41,799 nt of DNA from Betaproteobacteria bacterium (GTDB lineage: Bacteria > Pseudomonadota > Gammaproteobacteria > Burkholderiales > Rhodocyclaceae). The stretch is from contig WREK01000004.1 of assembly GCA_009779355.1 (NCBI GenBank), forward strand, positions 1-41,799, written 5' to 3'. Shown one piece after another: positions 23,114 through 33,754 of this stretch. The notes below the pieces were generated by a model, which had not been told where the DNA came from, ran no database searches, and worked only from the letters and a program-made list of their open reading frames with translations. Position 1 is the first letter of the stretch. Each line of letters opens with the position of its first letter. The position numbers and the translations under genes are program-made.

Positions 23114-23156
23114 CGGCAGGAAAGACCCAGGGGGGATGGGCCTCTCGTTCCTGCCG
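23114..23156. repeat. Long-loop inverted repeat between ftsZ and lpxC
   Basis: CGGCAGGAA (23114-23122) and TTCCTGCCG (23148-23156) are perfect 9-bp arms; the loop can pair further (GACCC with GGG). It is flanked by ATCCC and AAATGACGGC, reminiscent of dispersed 'GGGAATGACGG' repeats in betaproteobacteria. It could act as a partial terminator separating ftsZ and lpxC expression. Confidence 0.5.
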
Positions 23157-23198
23157 AAATGACGGCATGCGTTTCCAGGAAAACCGATGAGCCGACGC

Positions 23199-24419
23199 TC
23201 AGTCAGCCTGACGGCGCAGGAAAGCGGGTATGTCGTAGCCTCCAGGGTTAGCGCTGCCAGTAGTCGTGCTGCCGCCGCTGGTTCTACCGCCACCACCCCC
23301 TACCGTCGGTTCAACACGGCCACGGCGATTGCGTATGATTGCCGGCGTAGCAATGTTTATGCTATCTTCATAACCCTCGTTCGCGCCAACATAGATCGAA
23401 CCGTGCGTACCCGTGTTGCGCACGACATGTATCCTTGGCTGCGGCTCCTGTCTCGAAGATCGCGGAGAACCCAGGCCCGTCGCTACCACGGTAACACGCA
23501 TGCTGTCTTCCATGCTGTCGTCGAACACGGTTCCATACTTGACAAAGGCTTCCTGTGCGGCAAACGCCTGTACGGTATGCACGGCCTCCTTCACTTCAGC
23601 CAGTTTCAGCGAACCCTTGGCGGCAGTGATGTTGATGAGTACGCAACGCGCACCTGAGAGTTCGGTACCTTCAAGCAACGGGCTGCCTACGGCCTGTTCG
23701 GCGGCAATCCGCGCGCGATCCAGTCCGGCGGCTTCCGACGAACCCATCATGGCGCGGCCCATTTCTCCCATCGCCGTACGTACGTCCTGGAAATCGACGT
23801 TGACCAGACCCGGCGCGTTGATGATTTCGGAAATACCTCCGACCGCCTTGCAGAGCACATTGTCCGAAGCACGGAAGCACTCTTCGAAAGTGGCTTCGTC
23901 GCCATAGACTTCGAGCAATTTATCGTTGAGCACGACGATAAGCGAATCAACGTAGCGGCTCAATTCCTCAATACCACTCTCGGCAACCCGCAGGCGGTTC
24001 TCGAAATCGAAGGGTTTCGTCACGACCGCTACGCAAAGGACGCCCAGTTCCTTGGCGATTTCGGCCACCACGGGCGCAGCACCGGTTCCGGTTCCACCGC
24101 CCATCCCTCCGGTAATGAAAACCATGTGGGCATCGGCCAGCGCGGCAGCGATAACATCGTGCGATTCCTGCGCGGCAGCACGGCCCGCTTCCGGTTTGGA
24201 ACCTGCACCCAGCCCGCTCGTGCCAAGTTGGATCCTGACCGGCGCAAGGCATCGCGCCAAAGCCTGCGCGTCGGTGTTGGCAGCAATGAAATCGACGCCT
24301 TGTACCCCTTCACGCACCATGTGGTCGACGGCATTGCCGCCCGCCCCCCCCACACCGATCACCTTTATAATGGTCCTGCCATTCGGTGACCGCTGTTCTT
24401 TTTCAACAATTTCAAACAT
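23199..24419 (-). CDS. ftsZ: Cell division GTPase FtsZ
   Basis: A 406-residue tubulin homologue that polymerises at mid-cell. The GTP-binding signature GGMGGGTGTG is at 104-113, the N-terminal VIGVGGAGGNAV at 20-31, and the T7 synergy loop NVDFQDVRTAM at 207-217 retains D209 and D212 for hydrolysis. A Gly/Ser-rich linker (about 360-395) precedes the conserved C-terminal peptide YDIPAFLRRQAD, which binds FtsA and ZipA. The start is supported by CAGGAGCTGAAG upstream. It follows ftsA after 186 bp and is followed by lpxC. Confidence 0.97.
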   Translation of the reverse strand: MFEIVEKEQRSPNGRTIIKVIGVGGAGGNAVDHMVREGVQGVDFIAANTDAQALARCLAPVRIQLGTSGLGAGSKPEAGRAAAQESHDVIAAALADAHMVFITGGMGGGTGTGAAPVVAEIAKELGVLCVAVVTKPFDFENRLRVAESGIEELSRYVDSLIVVLNDKLLEVYGDEATFEECFRASDNVLCKAVGGISEIINAPGLVNVDFQDVRTAMGEMGRAMMGSSEAAGLDRARIAAEQAVGSPLLEGTELSGARCVLINITAAKGSLKLAEVKEAVHTVQAFAAQEAFVKYGTVFDDSMEDSMRVTVVATGLGSPRSSRQEPQPRIHVVRNTGTHGSIYVGANEGYEDSINIATPAIIRNRRGRVEPTVGGGGGRTSGGSTTTGSANPGGYDIPAFLRRQAD

Positions 24420-24493
24420 TTGCTTCAGCTCCTGGAAAGAATGTCAAACCTTGGGAAAATTCCCCCGGCTATTGCCCCGCTGCAGCAGCACAG

Positions 24494-24505
24494 TGTCAAT
24501 GTCAA
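24494..24505 (-). promoter_or_regulatory. Tandem TTGACA hexamers in the ftsA-ftsZ gap
   Basis: On the minus strand TTGACATTGACA reads as two adjacent -35 hexamers about 80 bp before ftsZ. A third TTGACA occurs close to the ribosome site. Convincing -10 boxes at 17 bp are not visible, so this is a suggestion that ftsZ has its own promoter in the 186-bp gap, as it does in other bacteria. Confidence 0.3.
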
Positions 24506-24605
24506 GTACTGCATTACAGCACAAAGGTCGTGTTTCGTTTTCGCAATTTTAATTCCCCCGTCGTTATGCCGCTCGACAAACCATGCCCTGCATGCCGAAC
24601 ACCTC

Positions 24606-25835
24606 TTAAAAATTACGCCCGAACCAATTCCTCAAGCGCCCCCAAACCTGTTTCACCCCGCTGGTATCGCGGGCCTGGATACCGCGCCGCCGCTGAGCCA
24701 CCCCTTCGATCACCAACCCCATTGCTGCCGCATACTGCGGATAGCGGATCACATCGGCCAGTGCGCCTTCATAAAGCGGAGAACCTACCCTCACCGGCAT
24801 ATGAAAAATATCCTCGCCCAGTTCGGCAATGCCCGGCATCAGCGCCGCGCCTCCGGTTAATACGATCCCTGAGGACAATAGTTCCTCGTAACCGCTACGG
24901 CGCAACTCAGCCACCACGAGATCGAAAATTTCCGACACGCGGGGTTCGATGACATCGGCCAGTGTCTGGCGCGTCAGCAGTCTCGACGGACGATCCCCTA
25001 CGCCGGGCACTTCGATCATCTCATCAGGATCCACCAATGAATGCATGGCCACACCGAAGCGTGTCTTAAGTTCTTCGGCCTCGGCGGTTGGTGTACGCAG
25101 GGTCATGGCGATGTCGTTCGTCACCAGGTCCCCCGCCACCGGAATGACGGCGGTGTGACGAATCGCTCCCTGGGTAAACACAGCCATGTCAGCCGTGCCG
25201 CCGCCAATGTCGACCATGCACACACCCAGTTTCTTTTCGTCTTCGGTCAGCACCGCGTAGCTGGAAGCCAGTGGTTGCAGGATCAAATCCATGACTTCGA
25301 GCCCGCAACGACGTACACATTTGATCACATTTTGCGCCGCCGACACCGCGCCGGTGACGATATGTACCTTCACTTCGAGCTTGACTCCACTCATGCCGAT
25401 CGGCTCACTGACCCCCCCTTGCCCATCGATGATGAATTCCTGGGTGAGGATATGCAAAACCTGCTGCTCGGCCGGGATCGGCATCGCGCGCGCAACCTCG
25501 ATGACGCGCTCGACATCGAACTGCGAGACTTCCTTGTCTTTGATTGCTACCATGCCATTAGAATTGAAACTCTTGATATGGCTGCCTGCGATTCCCGTGT
25601 AGAGATCGTGAATCTTGCAGTCGGCCATCAGTTCGACTTCCTGGATCACGCGCGAGATCGCGTCGACAGTGGCCTCGATGTTGACCACCACGCCGCGCTT
25701 CAGGCCGCTGGTCGGCTGCGTACCCAGGCCAACGATGGACAAGCGCCCATCCGGCCTCACTTCTGCCACCATGCAGGTGGCTTTCGTGGTACCGATGTCG
25801 AGACCGACGATCAAATCTTTATATTCCTTACTCAT
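24606..25835 (-). CDS. ftsA: Cell division protein FtsA
   Basis: A 409-residue actin-like ATPase that tethers FtsZ to the membrane. The first phosphate loop DIGTTKATCMVAE is at 14-26, the SHS2/1C region around 85-165, and the second phosphate motif VDIGGGTADM near 205. The C-terminal amphipathic segment VWGRLRNWFGRNF is the membrane-targeting helix. It starts 22 bp after ftsQ with AGGCATAGAAG upstream. Order ftsQ-ftsA-ftsZ is standard. Confidence 0.97.
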   Translation of the reverse strand: MSKEYKDLIVGLDIGTTKATCMVAEVRPDGRLSIVGLGTQPTSGLKRGVVVNIEATVDAISRVIQEVELMADCKIHDLYTGIAGSHIKSFNSNGMVAIKDKEVSQFDVERVIEVARAMPIPAEQQVLHILTQEFIIDGQGGVSEPIGMSGVKLEVKVHIVTGAVSAAQNVIKCVRRCGLEVMDLILQPLASSYAVLTEDEKKLGVCMVDIGGGTADMAVFTQGAIRHTAVIPVAGDLVTNDIAMTLRTPTAEAEELKTRFGVAMHSLVDPDEMIEVPGVGDRPSRLLTRQTLADVIEPRVSEIFDLVVAELRRSGYEELLSSGIVLTGGAALMPGIAELGEDIFHMPVRVGSPLYEGALADVIRYPQYAAAMGLVIEGVAQRRRGIQARDTSGVKQVWGRLRNWFGRNF

Positions 25836-25857
25836 CTTCTATGCCTAATTGAGCCGA

Positions 25858-26673
25858 TCATTGCGGCCTTGTTTTGTGATTGACCGGAGCGAGCACGAAA
25901 CCGTTTGGATAACGCAGGTCGGCACGTGCAATTTGAACTCCGAATCTGTCCTTCAACCGCGGCCAGGCCGCAACAAAACTTTCCAAACGTGCCTCGATCG
26001 GCGAACGTTCCTGTTCGCGGTCGAGCACGACGGATAAACCATTGTCCAACCAGAGCTGCCAGGTACCGCGCGCCGATAAATCCATCCGCACGAGCTTCGC
26101 CTGCAACGGCTGCAATATCTTTGAATACTTCTCGTAATGCTCAAGCATGACGGCAGCCGACCCCTGGGGGCCGGAGAACTCTGGCATGGCGGCATCGCTC
26201 GAAGCGACGAACACCTCCCCTTGGCGGTTGATCAGCCGCACATCTCCGCCGCCGTCGCCAATAGTCTTCCAGTAGGCAACCGCTTCGTGTTCTTCCAGGC
26301 TCAATACCAGCCCATCCGGCCAAAGGCGGCGCACCTCAGCGTGCCGTACCCAAGGCAGTTTCTCGAAGGCCATGCGGATATTTTCGAGCCTGGTGGTGAA
26401 AAAATTGCCATGGATCGCAGTACGGGCAACATGTTCGAGCTGCGCCTGCGTCACCTGTGATGGCGGGGCGCTCAATACCAGTTCGCGCAAGGGGAGAAGC
26501 GGCTTCGAGAACGTCCAGACCACCAGCGCCCACCCCAGCCCCAACACAGCAAGAAGAAACAGCACGTCCGAAACCAGATTCAGCAACTGCGGGCGATGCC
26601 ATAGCCCGCCAGGCTTCTTCGCACGTGAAGAAGCCGCGCGTGTTGCAGTACCGGATTCGCGCCGTTCAGCCAC
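25858..26673 (-). CDS. ftsQ: Cell division protein FtsQ
   Basis: A 271-residue bitopic inner-membrane protein: a basic cytoplasmic N-terminus, one transmembrane helix (about 32-52), a POTRA domain beginning [22 protein letters not shown], and the FtsQ/DivIB beta domain. It recruits FtsB and FtsL. The start is uncertain: GTG at 26673 has AAGGGG six bases upstream and overlaps the ddlB stop by 8 bp; TTG at 26688 has AGGAAG four bases upstream and would add five residues. Confidence 0.92.
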   Translation of the reverse strand: MAERRESGTATRAASSRAKKPGGLWHRPQLLNLVSDVLFLLAVLGLGWALVVWTFSKPLLPLRELVLSAPPSQVTQAQLEHVARTAIHGNFFTTRLENIRMAFEKLPWVRHAEVRRLWPDGLVLSLEEHEAVAYWKTIGDGGGDVRLINRQGEVFVASSDAAMPEFSGPQGSAAVMLEHYEKYSKILQPLQAKLVRMDLSARGTWQLWLDNGLSVVLDREQERSPIEARLESFVAAWPRLKDRFGVQIARADLRYPNGFVLAPVNHKTRPQ

Positions 26674-27574
26674 AGTGCGCCCCTTCAAGGATCTTCCTGC
26701 ATAACATTTCGAACGACAGCCCAGCCTGCCGTGCCGACATCGGCACCAGCGAATGCGAGGTCATGCCCGGTGCAGTATTGGCTTCCAGGAAGTAATGCCG
26801 CCCGGCCTCGTCCATCAGGAAATCCACCCGGCCCCATCCCGTCGCGCCGATGGCATTGAATGCCTTTATCGCGCCTGCCTGGATTTCAGCCACCTTCTCC
26901 GGCGGCAAATCGGCGGGACAAACATAGTTGGTATCGTCGCGCAGGTACTTGGCTTCATAGTCGTAAAACGCCGTCGCCGGTTCGATCTTGATGATGGGCA
27001 GGGCTTCATCCCCGAGAATGACAGCCGTATATTCGCCTCCCATGATGCCTTTTTCCGCCATAATCAAATTGCCGTGCTGGCAGGCCGATTCATAGGCTGA
27101 TTTCAATTCACCGGATCCCGTCACCATAAAAACGCCGATGGAGGAACCCTCACACGCCGGTTTGACGAAAAGCGGCAAGCCCAAGCGCCTTTCCAGGGCA
27201 TCGAACTCTGAGCCGTCGTCGAGCATTGCATATTCCGGTATCGGCAGCCCTACCGCCTGCCAGATGAGCTTTGTACGAAACTTGTCCATGGCAATGGCCG
27301 AGGCCATCACCCCGGAGCCGGTATAGGGAATCTCCATAATTTCCAGCGCCCCCTGGATCGCGCCGTTTTCGCCGTAACCGCCATGCAAGGTAATGAACAC
27401 GCGCTGAAAAGCCCTGAGCGCGTCCAGCGGCTCATCGGCCGGGTCGAAGACATGCGCATCAATACCCTGCCCCCTCAATGCCGCCAGCACTTCCATGCCG
27501 CTGTTCAGTGACACCTCGCGCTCGCCGGAGGTGCCGCCCATCAATACTGCAACTCTGCCGAAAACATGTTCCAT
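26666..27574 (-). CDS. ddlB: D-alanine--D-alanine ligase
   Basis: A 302-residue ATP-grasp enzyme making D-Ala-D-Ala for the MurF step. It begins [20 protein letters not shown], the family's start, has the [12 protein letters not shown] block near 63-74, SMK-loop equivalent [11 protein letters not shown], and the metal-binding [11 protein letters not shown] near the C-terminus. The frame is open a further 76 codons upstream inside murC, but ATG 27574 lies 1 bp after the murC stop with GGTGGG upstream. It directly follows murC; murB, often between them, is absent. Confidence 0.95.
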   Translation of the reverse strand: MEHVFGRVAVLMGGTSGEREVSLNSGMEVLAALRGQGIDAHVFDPADEPLDALRAFQRVFITLHGGYGENGAIQGALEIMEIPYTGSGVMASAIAMDKFRTKLIWQAVGLPIPEYAMLDDGSEFDALERRLGLPLFVKPACEGSSIGVFMVTGSGELKSAYESACQHGNLIMAEKGIMGGEYTAVILGDEALPIIKIEPATAFYDYEAKYLRDDTNYVCPADLPPEKVAEIQAGAIKAFNAIGATGWGRVDFLMDEAGRHYFLEANTAPGMTSHSLVPMSARQAGLSFEMLCRKILEGAHCG

Positions 27575-27575
27575 G

Positions 27576-28973
27576 TCACCCACCTGCCGAAATTTGAACA
27601 ATCTTTTGAGGGACACTGCCAACGGAACCCGCGCCCATCGTGACCACCACATCGCCATCCAGTGCGGTTTCCAGGATACGCAACGGCATGTCGGCAATAT
27701 CCTCGACGAATACCGGCTCCACCTTGCCCGCCACCCTGAGCGCACGCGCCAGCGCACGGGCGTCGGCGGCGACGATGGGCATCTCCCCTGCCGCATAGAC
27801 ATCAGCCAGCAAAAGCGCGTCGACGCAGGAGAGCACTTTTACGAAGTCTTCGAAGCAATCGCGCATGCGGGTATAACGGTGCGGCTGGAAGGCCAGCACC
27901 AACCGGCGACCGGGAAACGCGCCACGCGCAGCGGCAAGCGTGGCCGCCATTTCCGCCGGGTGATGGCCATAATCGTCGACGAGGGTGAAACTGCCGCCCT
28001 GGGGCAAGGTGATTTCGCCATACTGCTGGAAGCGCCGCCCCACGCCCTTGAATTCCGCCAGCGCCTTTAAAACAGCGTCGTCCGGCGCTTGCGCTTCGGC
28101 TGCCACGCCAATGGCAGCAAGCGCGTTCAGGACGTTGTGCACGCCCGGCGCGTTGAGCATGATGGGCAGGCGACCACTGATGTCCCTTCTGACCACATCG
28201 AAAAACATGCGCCCCGCCTCGGCACGGATGTTTTCAGCATAAATATCGGCGTCCTTCGAGAGGCCGTAGCGCACCACCTGCTTTGAAACATGCGGCAGGA
28301 TCTCGCGCACATGCGGGTCATCCTGGCAGAGCACCGCCACGCCATAGAACGGCAGGCGGTTGAGAAATTCCACGTAAGTCTGTTTCAGCCGATTGAAATC
28401 GTGCCCGTAGGTTTCCATATGGTCGGCGTCGATATTGGTGACGACTGAAACCACCGGGGTGAGATATAGAAACGAGGCGTCCGACTCGTCTGCCTCCGCA
28501 ACCAGGAAATCGCCCGTACCCAGGCGGGCATTCGCCCCCACTGCGTTGAGCCGCCCACCGATCACGAAAGTAGGGTCAAGGCCGGCTTCGCCAAGGATGC
28601 TGGCCACCAGGCTCGTCGTCGTGGTTTTGCCATGCGTGCCGGCAATGGCAATGCCCTTCTTCAGACGCATCAGTTCGGCAAGCATCAACGCGCGCGGGAC
28701 TACGGGAACACCCGCCAGATATGCGGCTTGCACTTCCGGGTTGTCGTCCTTGACCGCAGTAGACACCACCACCGCTTGCGCCCCGATGATGTTCTCTGCT
28801 GCGTGCCCCACAGCGATGCGGATGCCCTGTCCCGCCAGACGCTCGGTCATGGCGGAAGCCGCAAGGTCAGAGCCGGAAACCTGGTAGCCGAGATTGGCAA
28901 GCACTTCGGCGATACCGCTCATGCCTGAGCCGCCGATGCCAACGAAATGGATGTTCTTGACCTTGTTTTTCAT
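27576..28973 (-). CDS. murC: UDP-N-acetylmuramate--L-alanine ligase
   Basis: A 465-residue Mur ligase, cytosolic, adding L-Ala to UDP-MurNAc with ATP. N-terminal UDP-binding loop [19 protein letters not shown]-loop [13 protein letters not shown] (near 112-124), central [14 protein letters not shown], and a complete C-terminal domain. The start at 28973 ([10 protein letters not shown]) overlaps the murG stop as ATGA; the longer upstream frame lies in murG and is rejected. Confidence 0.96.
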   Translation of the reverse strand: MKNKVKNIHFVGIGGSGMSGIAEVLANLGYQVSGSDLAASAMTERLAGQGIRIAVGHAAENIIGAQAVVVSTAVKDDNPEVQAAYLAGVPVVPRALMLAELMRLKKGIAIAGTHGKTTTTSLVASILGEAGLDPTFVIGGRLNAVGANARLGTGDFLVAEADESDASFLYLTPVVSVVTNIDADHMETYGHDFNRLKQTYVEFLNRLPFYGVAVLCQDDPHVREILPHVSKQVVRYGLSKDADIYAENIRAEAGRMFFDVVRRDISGRLPIMLNAPGVHNVLNALAAIGVAAEAQAPDDAVLKALAEFKGVGRRFQQYGEITLPQGGSFTLVDDYGHHPAEMAATLAAARGAFPGRRLVLAFQPHRYTRMRDCFEDFVKVLSCVDALLLADVYAAGEMPIVAADARALARALRVAGKVEPVFVEDIADMPLRILETALDGDVVVTMGAGSVGSVPQKIVQISAGG

Positions 28974-30040
28974 GCTTTTACCCGTGCTGCCAGTTCTTCG
29001 CACACATCCGCCACATCCACGGCGGCGAGCGGCCTTGCCAGGGCTCTGGCATTTTCTGCCGTGCGCAATAATTGGCTGCGCTCGATACCCGAAAGCAATC
29101 CCACCAGTTTCTCGGCTTCCAAGGTAGACTGCGGCATGAACCAAGCCGCTTCTCTTGATGAGAGAAAATGCGCATTGGTCGTTTGATGATCGTCCACCGC
29201 GTAAGGGAAAGGCACCAGCAGGCTGGCGGCTCCCGCCGCCGTCAACTCGGCGATGGTAAGCGCCCCCGCCCGGCAGAGCACGAGATCGGCCTCGGCATAA
29301 GCGGTAGCCATATCGTCGATGAAAGGACGCAAATCGCCCTCAACCCCGACTGCGGCATAAGCCGCCCGTAGCGCATCGATCTGTTTCTCGCCAGCCTGGT
29401 GCACGACCGTGGGGCGGCGTTCAAGCGGAATCATCGCCAGCGCACGGGGAACCACGCCATTGAACGCGGCCGCACCCAGGCTGCCTCCGACTACCAGCAG
29501 GCGCAACGGTCCCTCACGCTCCTCGAAACGCATCGCGGGTGGCGCAATGGCGATGATCTCCTCGCGTACCGGGTTGCCCACCCAGCGCGCCCCCGGCAAC
29601 GCGCCCGGAAAACCTGAAAGCACACTGGCGGCAAAACGCCCCAATACCTTGTTGGCGAGCCCGGCGATGGAATTTTGTTCGTGCAGCACCAGCGGGCGTC
29701 CCGTCAGTACCGTCATAAACCCGGCGGGGAACGTAATATAGCCACCCATGCCGACAACCACGTCCGGACGTACGCGGGACAATACCCTCCAAGCCTGCCA
29801 GCATCCCCGCAACAAATTGAATGGCAGCATCAGCTTGCGGAACAGCCCTTTTCCGCGCAATGCGCTAAAGCGTAACCATTCCATCCGGTAACCGCGCGGC
29901 GGCACGAGCCGTGCTTCCATGCCTTCCGGATTGCCGAGCCAGACAACACCCCAGCCCCGCCCGCGCAGGCATTCGGCAATGGCTATCCCTGGGAAAATGT
30001 GCCCCCCAGTTCCTCCAGCCATCACCAGCACCGTTTTCAT
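28970..30040 (-). CDS. murG: UDP-GlcNAc:lipid I N-acetylglucosaminyltransferase
   Basis: A 356-residue GT28 glycosyltransferase that turns lipid I into lipid II at the inner face of the membrane. The N-terminal glycine loop [27 protein letters not shown], and the donor-binding [13 protein letters not shown] and [15 protein letters not shown] are all present. The start at 30040 overlaps the ftsW stop by 4 bp (ATGA). Confidence 0.96.
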   Translation of the reverse strand: MKTVLVMAGGTGGHIFPGIAIAECLRGRGWGVVWLGNPEGMEARLVPPRGYRMEWLRFSALRGKGLFRKLMLPFNLLRGCWQAWRVLSRVRPDVVVGMGGYITFPAGFMTVLTGRPLVLHEQNSIAGLANKVLGRFAASVLSGFPGALPGARWVGNPVREEIIAIAPPAMRFEEREGPLRLLVVGGSLGAAAFNGVVPRALAMIPLERRPTVVHQAGEKQIDALRAAYAAVGVEGDLRPFIDDMATAYAEADLVLCRAGALTIAELTAAGAASLLVPFPYAVDDHQTTNAHFLSSREAAWFMPQSTLEAEKLVGLLSGIERSQLLRTAENARALARPLAAVDVADVCEELAARVKA

Positions 30041-31272
30041 ACACTGCCCCCCCGCTTCATTTCCCGCGTTTCCCAATCGATGCGCAGCAGGATGCCAAGT
30101 GCCAGGCAGTTAGCAAGCAGGCCGGAGCCGCCATAGCTCATCAACGGAAGGGTCAGCCCTTTGGTCGGCAACAGCCCCATGTTCACGCCCATGCTGATGA
30201 ACGACTGTATCCCGATCCACAAACCGATTGCCTGGGCCACCAAACCGGAAAAATAGCGTTCGAGCCGGATCGCCTCGCGCCCAATGACGAAAGCCCGCTG
30301 GATTAGCAGCGCAAAAAGCGCGACCACGACAAACACCCCGGCAAACCCCAGTTCCTCGGCAATCACCGCAAGCAGGAAATCGGTATGCGCCTCAGGCAGA
30401 TAAAAGAGTTTCTCGATACTGCCGCCCAGGCCCACGCCAAACCATTCGCCCCGCCCGAAAGCAATCAGCGCATGCGACAGTTGATAACCGTCCCCGAATG
30501 GGTCGGCCCAGGGATCCATGAAACCGAGAATGCGCGCGCGCATGTAAGGCTGAATCCAGATCAGGAGGATGAAACCGACGATTGCCGCCAACCCGAGCAG
30601 CAGGAAAACACGTAACCCGACGCCGCCAAGGAACAGCACACCGAATGCAATGGCAGCCACCACTACAAACGCACCAAAATCCGGCTCGAACAACAACAGG
30701 CAGCCGACGAAGAGAATCACCCCCATCATTGGCATGAAACCCTTTTTGAAACTGCTCATGACATCGAGCTTCCGCACGGTGTAATCGGCGGCGTAGATCG
30801 CCACAAAGAGTTTCATCAACTCGGAAGGCTGCAAGCTCACCGGCCCCATCGGCAGCCAGCGCCGCGAGCCACCGACTTTGAGGCCGGCACCTGGAATCAA
30901 CGTCAGTATCAGCAAAACGACGCCGATCAGGAAGAGCCAGGGAGCCATGCGTTGCCATACTTCCATTGGGATGCGAAACACGACCAGCCCCGCCACCAGC
31001 CCCACACCGAGGAAAAGTATGTGCCGGACCAGAAAATAATCCGCTTGGTAACCGGTATAGGCATTGCCTTCGGCGGTGGCAATCGAGGCCGAATACACCA
31101 TCACTAACCCAATCATTAACAGGATGACCGCAGGCCAGGCCAGCACCGGGTCGATTTCGCTCATCGGTGCGCGCGGTTTGATCAGACGTCCGACCGTGCG
31201 CGCGGCAACGTCATCGCCTCGATTGGCTCTCTTGCCAGAAAAGCCCCTTACCAAGGCAGTCGCGAATCTCAT
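30037..31272 (-). CDS. ftsW: Peptidoglycan glycosyltransferase FtsW
   Basis: A 411-residue SEDS-family polytopic membrane protein (about 10 helices) that polymerises lipid II with FtsI at the septum. Recognisable blocks include [21 protein letters not shown] and [20 protein letters not shown], and the C-terminal [11 protein letters not shown]. The start at 31272 overlaps the murD stop (ATGA) and has GGAGGT five bases before it, giving a cytoplasmic N-terminus of about 45 residues. An internal Met at residue 37 is a less likely alternative. Confidence 0.95.
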   Translation of the reverse strand: MRFATALVRGFSGKRANRGDDVAARTVGRLIKPRAPMSEIDPVLAWPAVILLMIGLVMVYSASIATAEGNAYTGYQADYFLVRHILFLGVGLVAGLVVFRIPMEVWQRMAPWLFLIGVVLLILTLIPGAGLKVGGSRRWLPMGPVSLQPSELMKLFVAIYAADYTVRKLDVMSSFKKGFMPMMGVILFVGCLLLFEPDFGAFVVVAAIAFGVLFLGGVGLRVFLLLGLAAIVGFILLIWIQPYMRARILGFMDPWADPFGDGYQLSHALIAFGRGEWFGVGLGGSIEKLFYLPEAHTDFLLAVIAEELGFAGVFVVVALFALLIQRAFVIGREAIRLERYFSGLVAQAIGLWIGIQSFISMGVNMGLLPTKGLTLPLMSYGGSGLLANCLALGILLRIDWETREMKRGGSV

Positions 31273-32636
31273 CGTCCACCTCCCGACAAGGCTCGCACAG
31301 TTTCGATGAACACTTCGGCTCGATGCGCGTAGTCTCTGAACATGTCCAAACTCGCGCAAGCGGGCGAGAGCAACACGCAGTCACCGGCCTGTGCCTGCTC
31401 CGCAAGCCAGCGCACGGACTCTTCCAGGCGGACGAAAGACTCCACCGGCAGGCCGCAGCCCGCAATGGCTTTCCCGACAAGCGGGGCATCCCGGCCAATC
31501 AGGGCCACGGCGCGGCCATGGCGCTTCAACGCTTCTTTCAGCGGTACGAAATCCTGCCCCTTGCCGTCCCCGCCGAGCACGATGGCAACGGGTCGCCCCA
31601 TACCTTCGATGGCAGCAAGTGTTGCCCCAACATTCGTCCCCTTGGAATCATCAACGTAGAGCACCCCGTCGATTTCCGCAACGGGCTCGACCCGGTGCGG
31701 CAAACCCTTGAACGTCCTGAGCGCGGACAACACTCTCCCGGCGCCCACACCGATGACTTGGCACAGAGCCAGCGCGGCCATAATATTGGCGGCATTGTGC
31801 AGCCCTTTGACGAGCAGTTCATCAAGGCCGATCAGACGTTCCTTGCCAAAATGAATGGCATCCCGCTCGATACCGTAATGTCCATCGCACGGCGCAGAAC
31901 CAAGTCCGAACGTCACCATGCAGGGGTCGCCCCCTCCAAGTCCCAGGCTGCGCTCATCGTCGCGATTGAGCACCCGCAGGGTCGCCGGGTTTTGGAAAAC
32001 GCGCGCCTTGGCCTGGACATAACCGCTCATGGAATCGTAGCGGTCGAGATGATCCTCACTGACATTGAGCACCGTCGCGGCATGTGCCGCCAGCCGGTGC
32101 GTGATTTCCAACTGGAAGCTGGACAATTCCAGCACCCAGGCATGCGGCAGGCGGCCCGCGTCCAGTGCCGTCATCAGCGCATCGAGCATCGAGGGCGAAA
32201 TGTTGCCGCAGGCAACCGCCTCCAGCCCCGCGCCGTTCAGCAGGTGCGCGGCCAGCGCCGTGGTCGTGGTCTTGCCGTTTGAACCGGTAATCGCCAGCAC
32301 TTTCGATTCTGGCGCAAACACCCTGATTGCGTCGGCGAATAAATCCACTTCGGAGACGATCGGCGTTTCTCCGGCGGCGACAACACCGTCCAGCGTACTT
32401 TTGGGCACACCGGGCGAGAGCGCGATAGCATCCACGTCCTCGAACGTCTCCGGCCTGAACGATCCGGCGATGACTTCGATATCCGGTGCAAAAGCCTCTA
32501 GCGCCGCACGGTTGGGCGGATCTTCGCGGCTGTCGGCGACACTTACGGCAGCGCCTTGCCTGCGCAGCCATTTCGTCATCGCCAGCCCGGATTCGCCCAG
32601 ACCCACCACGAGGAAGCGTTTACCCGCCAGTTCCAT
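31269..32636 (-). CDS. murD: UDP-N-acetylmuramoyl-L-alanine--D-glutamate ligase
   Basis: A 455-residue Mur ligase adding D-Glu. It begins [20 protein letters not shown] (uracil-binding loop), with the ATP loop [14 protein letters not shown] near 115-128 and [14 protein letters not shown] in the central domain. The start at 32636 has AAGGA at good spacing; the ATG two codons earlier touches the Shine-Dalgarno. It is 8 bp after the mraY stop. Confidence 0.95.
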   Translation of the reverse strand: MELAGKRFLVVGLGESGLAMTKWLRRQGAAVSVADSREDPPNRAALEAFAPDIEVIAGSFRPETFEDVDAIALSPGVPKSTLDGVVAAGETPIVSEVDLFADAIRVFAPESKVLAITGSNGKTTTTALAAHLLNGAGLEAVACGNISPSMLDALMTALDAGRLPHAWVLELSSFQLEITHRLAAHAATVLNVSEDHLDRYDSMSGYVQAKARVFQNPATLRVLNRDDERSLGLGGGDPCMVTFGLGSAPCDGHYGIERDAIHFGKERLIGLDELLVKGLHNAANIMAALALCQVIGVGAGRVLSALRTFKGLPHRVEPVAEIDGVLYVDDSKGTNVGATLAAIEGMGRPVAIVLGGDGKGQDFVPLKEALKRHGRAVALIGRDAPLVGKAIAGCGLPVESFVRLEESVRWLAEQAQAGDCVLLSPACASLDMFRDYAHRAEVFIETVRALSGGGR

Positions 32637-32644
32637 CTCCATCC

Positions 32645-33754
32645 TTATCTCAGCTTCAGGGTCGCCAGACCAAAAAGCACCAACATGAGGGTGATAATCC
32701 AAAAACGCACCACCACCTGGGTTTCTTTCCAGCCACTTTGCTCAAAATGGTGATGCAGTGGGGCCATGCGCAGGATGCGGCGCCCCTCCCCATACTTTTT
32801 CTTGGTGTACTTGAACCAGGAGACCTGCATCATGACCGAGAGCGTCTCCACGACGAACAGCCCGCCCATGATGAAGAGCACGATTTCCTGGCGCACGATG
32901 ACCGCCACGCACCCCAGCGCTGCCCCCAGGGCGAGCGCCCCAACGTCCCCCATGAACACTTCCGCCGGATAGGCGTTGAACCACAGGAAACCTAATCCCG
33001 CCCCCACAATCGCGCCAAGCACGATGCACAACTCGCCCGCGCCGGGCACGGAAGGGATGAACAGATATTTGGACAACTCAACGTGGCCGCTTGCAAAAGC
33101 AAAAATGCCCAAAGCCCCGGCCACCATCACCGTCGGCATAATGGCAAGGCCATCCAGCCCGTCAGTCAGATTGACCGCATTGGAAGTGCCAACGATGACG
33201 AAATAGGAAAGCACGACAAAACCGACCACCCCCAACGGGTACGCGACGCTGACGCTCTTGAAGAACGGCACGATGAGTTCTGTTTGTGCCGGGTTATCGG
33301 ACGAAACCGCAAGAAACACCGCCGCGCCCGCGCCAAGCACCGATTGCCAGAAGAATTTCCAGCGCGCCGGCAGCCCTTTCGGGTCGCGGAACACCACTTT
33401 CTTCCAGTCGTCGTACCAACCGACAATGCCGAAACCGAGCGTGACTACGAGGACGGTCCAGACGTAGGGGTTGGCAAGGTTGCCCCATAAGAGCGTGGTC
33501 AGCGCCACCGTGATCAGGATCAGGATGCCACCCATCGTGGGCGTGCCCGACTTGACCAGGTGCGCCTGCGGCCCGTCGCTACGTACCGCCTGCCCGATCT
33601 TTTTTGCCGCCAGCCAGCGAATCACCCGTGGGCCAAAGGCAAGCGAGAAAAAGAGCGCGGTCATCACCGCCAGCACCGTGCGCAGCGTAATGTAAGTGAC
33701 TACATTGAAGCCGCGGATGTGTTGCCCGATCCATTGCGCCAATTCGAGCAGCAT
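32645..33754 (-). CDS. mraY: Phospho-N-acetylmuramoyl-pentapeptide transferase
   Basis: A 369-residue polytopic membrane enzyme that transfers phospho-MurNAc-pentapeptide to undecaprenyl phosphate, making lipid I. It has the conserved [20 protein letters not shown] near residue 65-85 and the catalytic [10 protein letters not shown] motif, plus PLHHHFE near the C-terminus. The start at 33754 shares one base with the murF stop (TGATG). Length is normal. Confidence 0.96.
   Translation of the reverse strand: MLLELAQWIGQHIRGFNVVTYITLRTVLAVMTALFFSLAFGPRVIRWLAAKKIGQAVRSDGPQAHLVKSGTPTMGGILILITVALTTLLWGNLANPYVWTVLVVTLGFGIVGWYDDWKKVVFRDPKGLPARWKFFWQSVLGAGAAVFLAVSSDNPAQTELIVPFFKSVSVAYPLGVVGFVVLSYFVIVGTSNAVNLTDGLDGLAIMPTVMVAGALGIFAFASGHVELSKYLFIPSVPGAGELCIVLGAIVGAGLGFLWFNAYPAEVFMGDVGALALGAALGCVAVIVRQEIVLFIMGGLFVVETLSVMMQVSWFKYTKKKYGEGRRILRMAPLHHHFEQSGWKETQVVVRFWIITLMLVLFGLATLKLR

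Noticed and set aside
24341-24348. Eight-C run in ftsZ as a phase-variable tract
   Set aside because: It encodes the invariant GVGGAGG nucleotide-binding loop; frame changes there would be lethal, and the run is explained by glycine codons.
27575-27802. 76-residue N-terminal extension of ddlB
   Set aside because: It reads through the 3' end of murC in another frame, is Arg/Trp-rich, and the family begins at [11 protein letters not shown] after ATG 27574.
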